Shown: positions 5,489 through 6,204 of the stretch, piece after piece
How the letters are laid out: each line of letters begins with the position of its first letter
Numbering within the stretch: the stretch's first letter is position 1
Made by a program: the position numbers and the translations under genes
The notes under the pieces: model-generated
What the model saw: the letters and a program-made list of their open reading frames with translations, nothing else
Told to the model about the DNA's origin: nothing
Databases searched by the model: none
From: an uncultured Alphaproteobacteria bacterium
GTDB taxonomy: Bacteria > Pseudomonadota > Alphaproteobacteria > Rickettsiales > UBA1997
Direction: 5' to 3'
DNA: 6,204 nucleotides
Assembly (NCBI GenBank): GCA_903898475.1
Contig: CAIUFU010000183.1
Span: 1 to 6,204 of the forward strand

Positions 5489-6204
5489 TTACTTAGAATC
5501 GCCGCTCTCTTCGCCGCCTTCTTCACCACCTTTTTCATCACCGCTGCCATCACTGTCAGAGTGATCTCCAGCTGAGTCGTCGCCTTCGCCGCCTCCACCT
5601 TTGCTGCCACCTTGATTTCCGGCTTTACCTATTGCCTCTCGAGCTTTACCAGCTTTTTCCAATCTTTTTTTACCTAATTTTTTACTGGCGCCAACAGCAC
5701 GTTTTTGAATTTTTGCTAAAACACTTCTGACTTTGTTCATCATTGCAATTGGATCGGCGTCGCCACCCTTCAACTCTGATCCACCCATTAATCTTGCCGC
5801 CATTCCCGAAATTTCGCTCATGAATTTGTAAAGCAAGAACATTACCATCGCACCCTTTAAAATGGTGAGAACTTTGACCTGCCCATTTTCGCCAAAAATA
5901 TTCATTAAAATTGGAATGGTTAAACCAATCATTTCTAGACCCGGCATCGTACCAAAATCATCCAGATTTATCAGACAGGCAACACTATCGCTCATTGGAT
6001 CTAATATTTTATCTCCGGTATCATCACAGTCAGGAAGTTTGCCATTAACATATGGCTCAATTGAACCGTCCGAGTTTTTGCAAATTTTAGCACAAGAAAT
6101 TGTTTTAGATGGGGCCTGTCCCGAGAAGGTGGCACTACCAATCATGGTTTTATCCATGATGGTTATAAATAATGCGATATAAGCAAAAAGTATCATGGGC
6201 TGCA
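5489..6204 (-). CDS. VirB6/TrbL-like membrane protein, C-terminal part
   Basis: This reading frame stays open to the right window edge, so the gene is probably cut off at its 5' end. An ATG at 6194-6196 gives 235 residues but has no ribosome site. From that Met, hydrophobic segments lie at about 1-14, 84-101 and 107-127. The first and second flank a loop with four cysteines (35, 39, 57, 74) that is probably periplasmic. A basic, probably cytoplasmic stretch follows (155-190), then a glycine-rich, strongly acidic tail (195-235). The order CLINLDD, GLTIPIL, then LKGAMVMFLLYKFMSEI and a charged low-complexity tail resembles the C-terminal end of rickettsial VirB6/TrbL-type IV secretion channel proteins. 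This resemblance is from memory and moderate. The gene ends 122 bases before tRNA-Thr with no good terminator in between, and no other secretion gene is visible in the window. Confidence 0.6.
   Translation of the reverse strand, partial: QPMILFAYIALFITIMDKTMIGSATFSGQAPSKTISCAKICKNSDGSIEPYVNGKLPDCDDTGDKILDPMSDSVACLINLDDFGTMPGLEMIGLTIPILMNIFGENGQVKVLTILKGAMVMFLLYKFMSEISGMAARLMGGSELKGGDADPIAMMNKVRSVLAKIQKRAVGASKKLGKKRLEKAGKAREAIGKAGNQGGSKGGGGEGDDSAGDHSDSDGSGDEKGGEEGGEESGDSK

Overview
The window reads as chromosomal DNA from an AT-rich Gram-negative bacterium, most likely an alphaproteobacterium and possibly of the Rickettsiales or a related lineage. The taxonomic hint is indirect. UbiE has a proteobacterial-type sequence, most genes lack a clear Shine-Dalgarno site, and the right edge carries a membrane protein with a basic then acidic, glycine-rich tail that resembles the VirB6/TrbL-like proteins of rickettsial type IV secretion systems. 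No phage, transposon, CRISPR or plasmid signature was found.

Left part (1-2051): a bidirectional hairpin terminator sits next to a second long AT-rich hairpin. It closes a large minus-strand gene for a prepilin-like protein. That protein has an N-terminal type IV pilin-type cleavage/methylation segment, a pseudopilin-like domain, and a long cysteine-rich region of about five tandem four-cysteine modules resembling sushi/CCP modules. This is the most unusual gene of the window and looks like a surface or adhesive minor pilin.

Middle part (2143-4224): queA (queuosine synthesis, minus) and ubiE (quinone methylation, plus) are divergent. Their ATG codons overlap in the palindrome CATG, so there is no intergenic region and each gene's start signals must lie inside the other gene. 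ubiE overlaps a small lipoprotein gene by ATGA. That gene ends two bases from the convergent end of the asparaginase gene.

Right part (4227-6204): on the minus strand, in transcription order, come the 3' part of the VirB6-like gene, a strong promoter with a GC-rich discriminator typical of stable RNA promoters, tRNA-Thr(GGT), and 13 bases later a secreted type II L-asparaginase. The spacing suggests that the asparaginase is read from the tRNA promoter. Apart from that link and the ubiE-lipoprotein pair, the genes belong to unrelated functions: tRNA modification, respiration, periplasmic amino acid use and cell-surface or secretion structures. I see no evidence for a wholly new multi-gene system. 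The cysteine-module pilin and the tRNA-asparaginase arrangement are the best candidates for something new.
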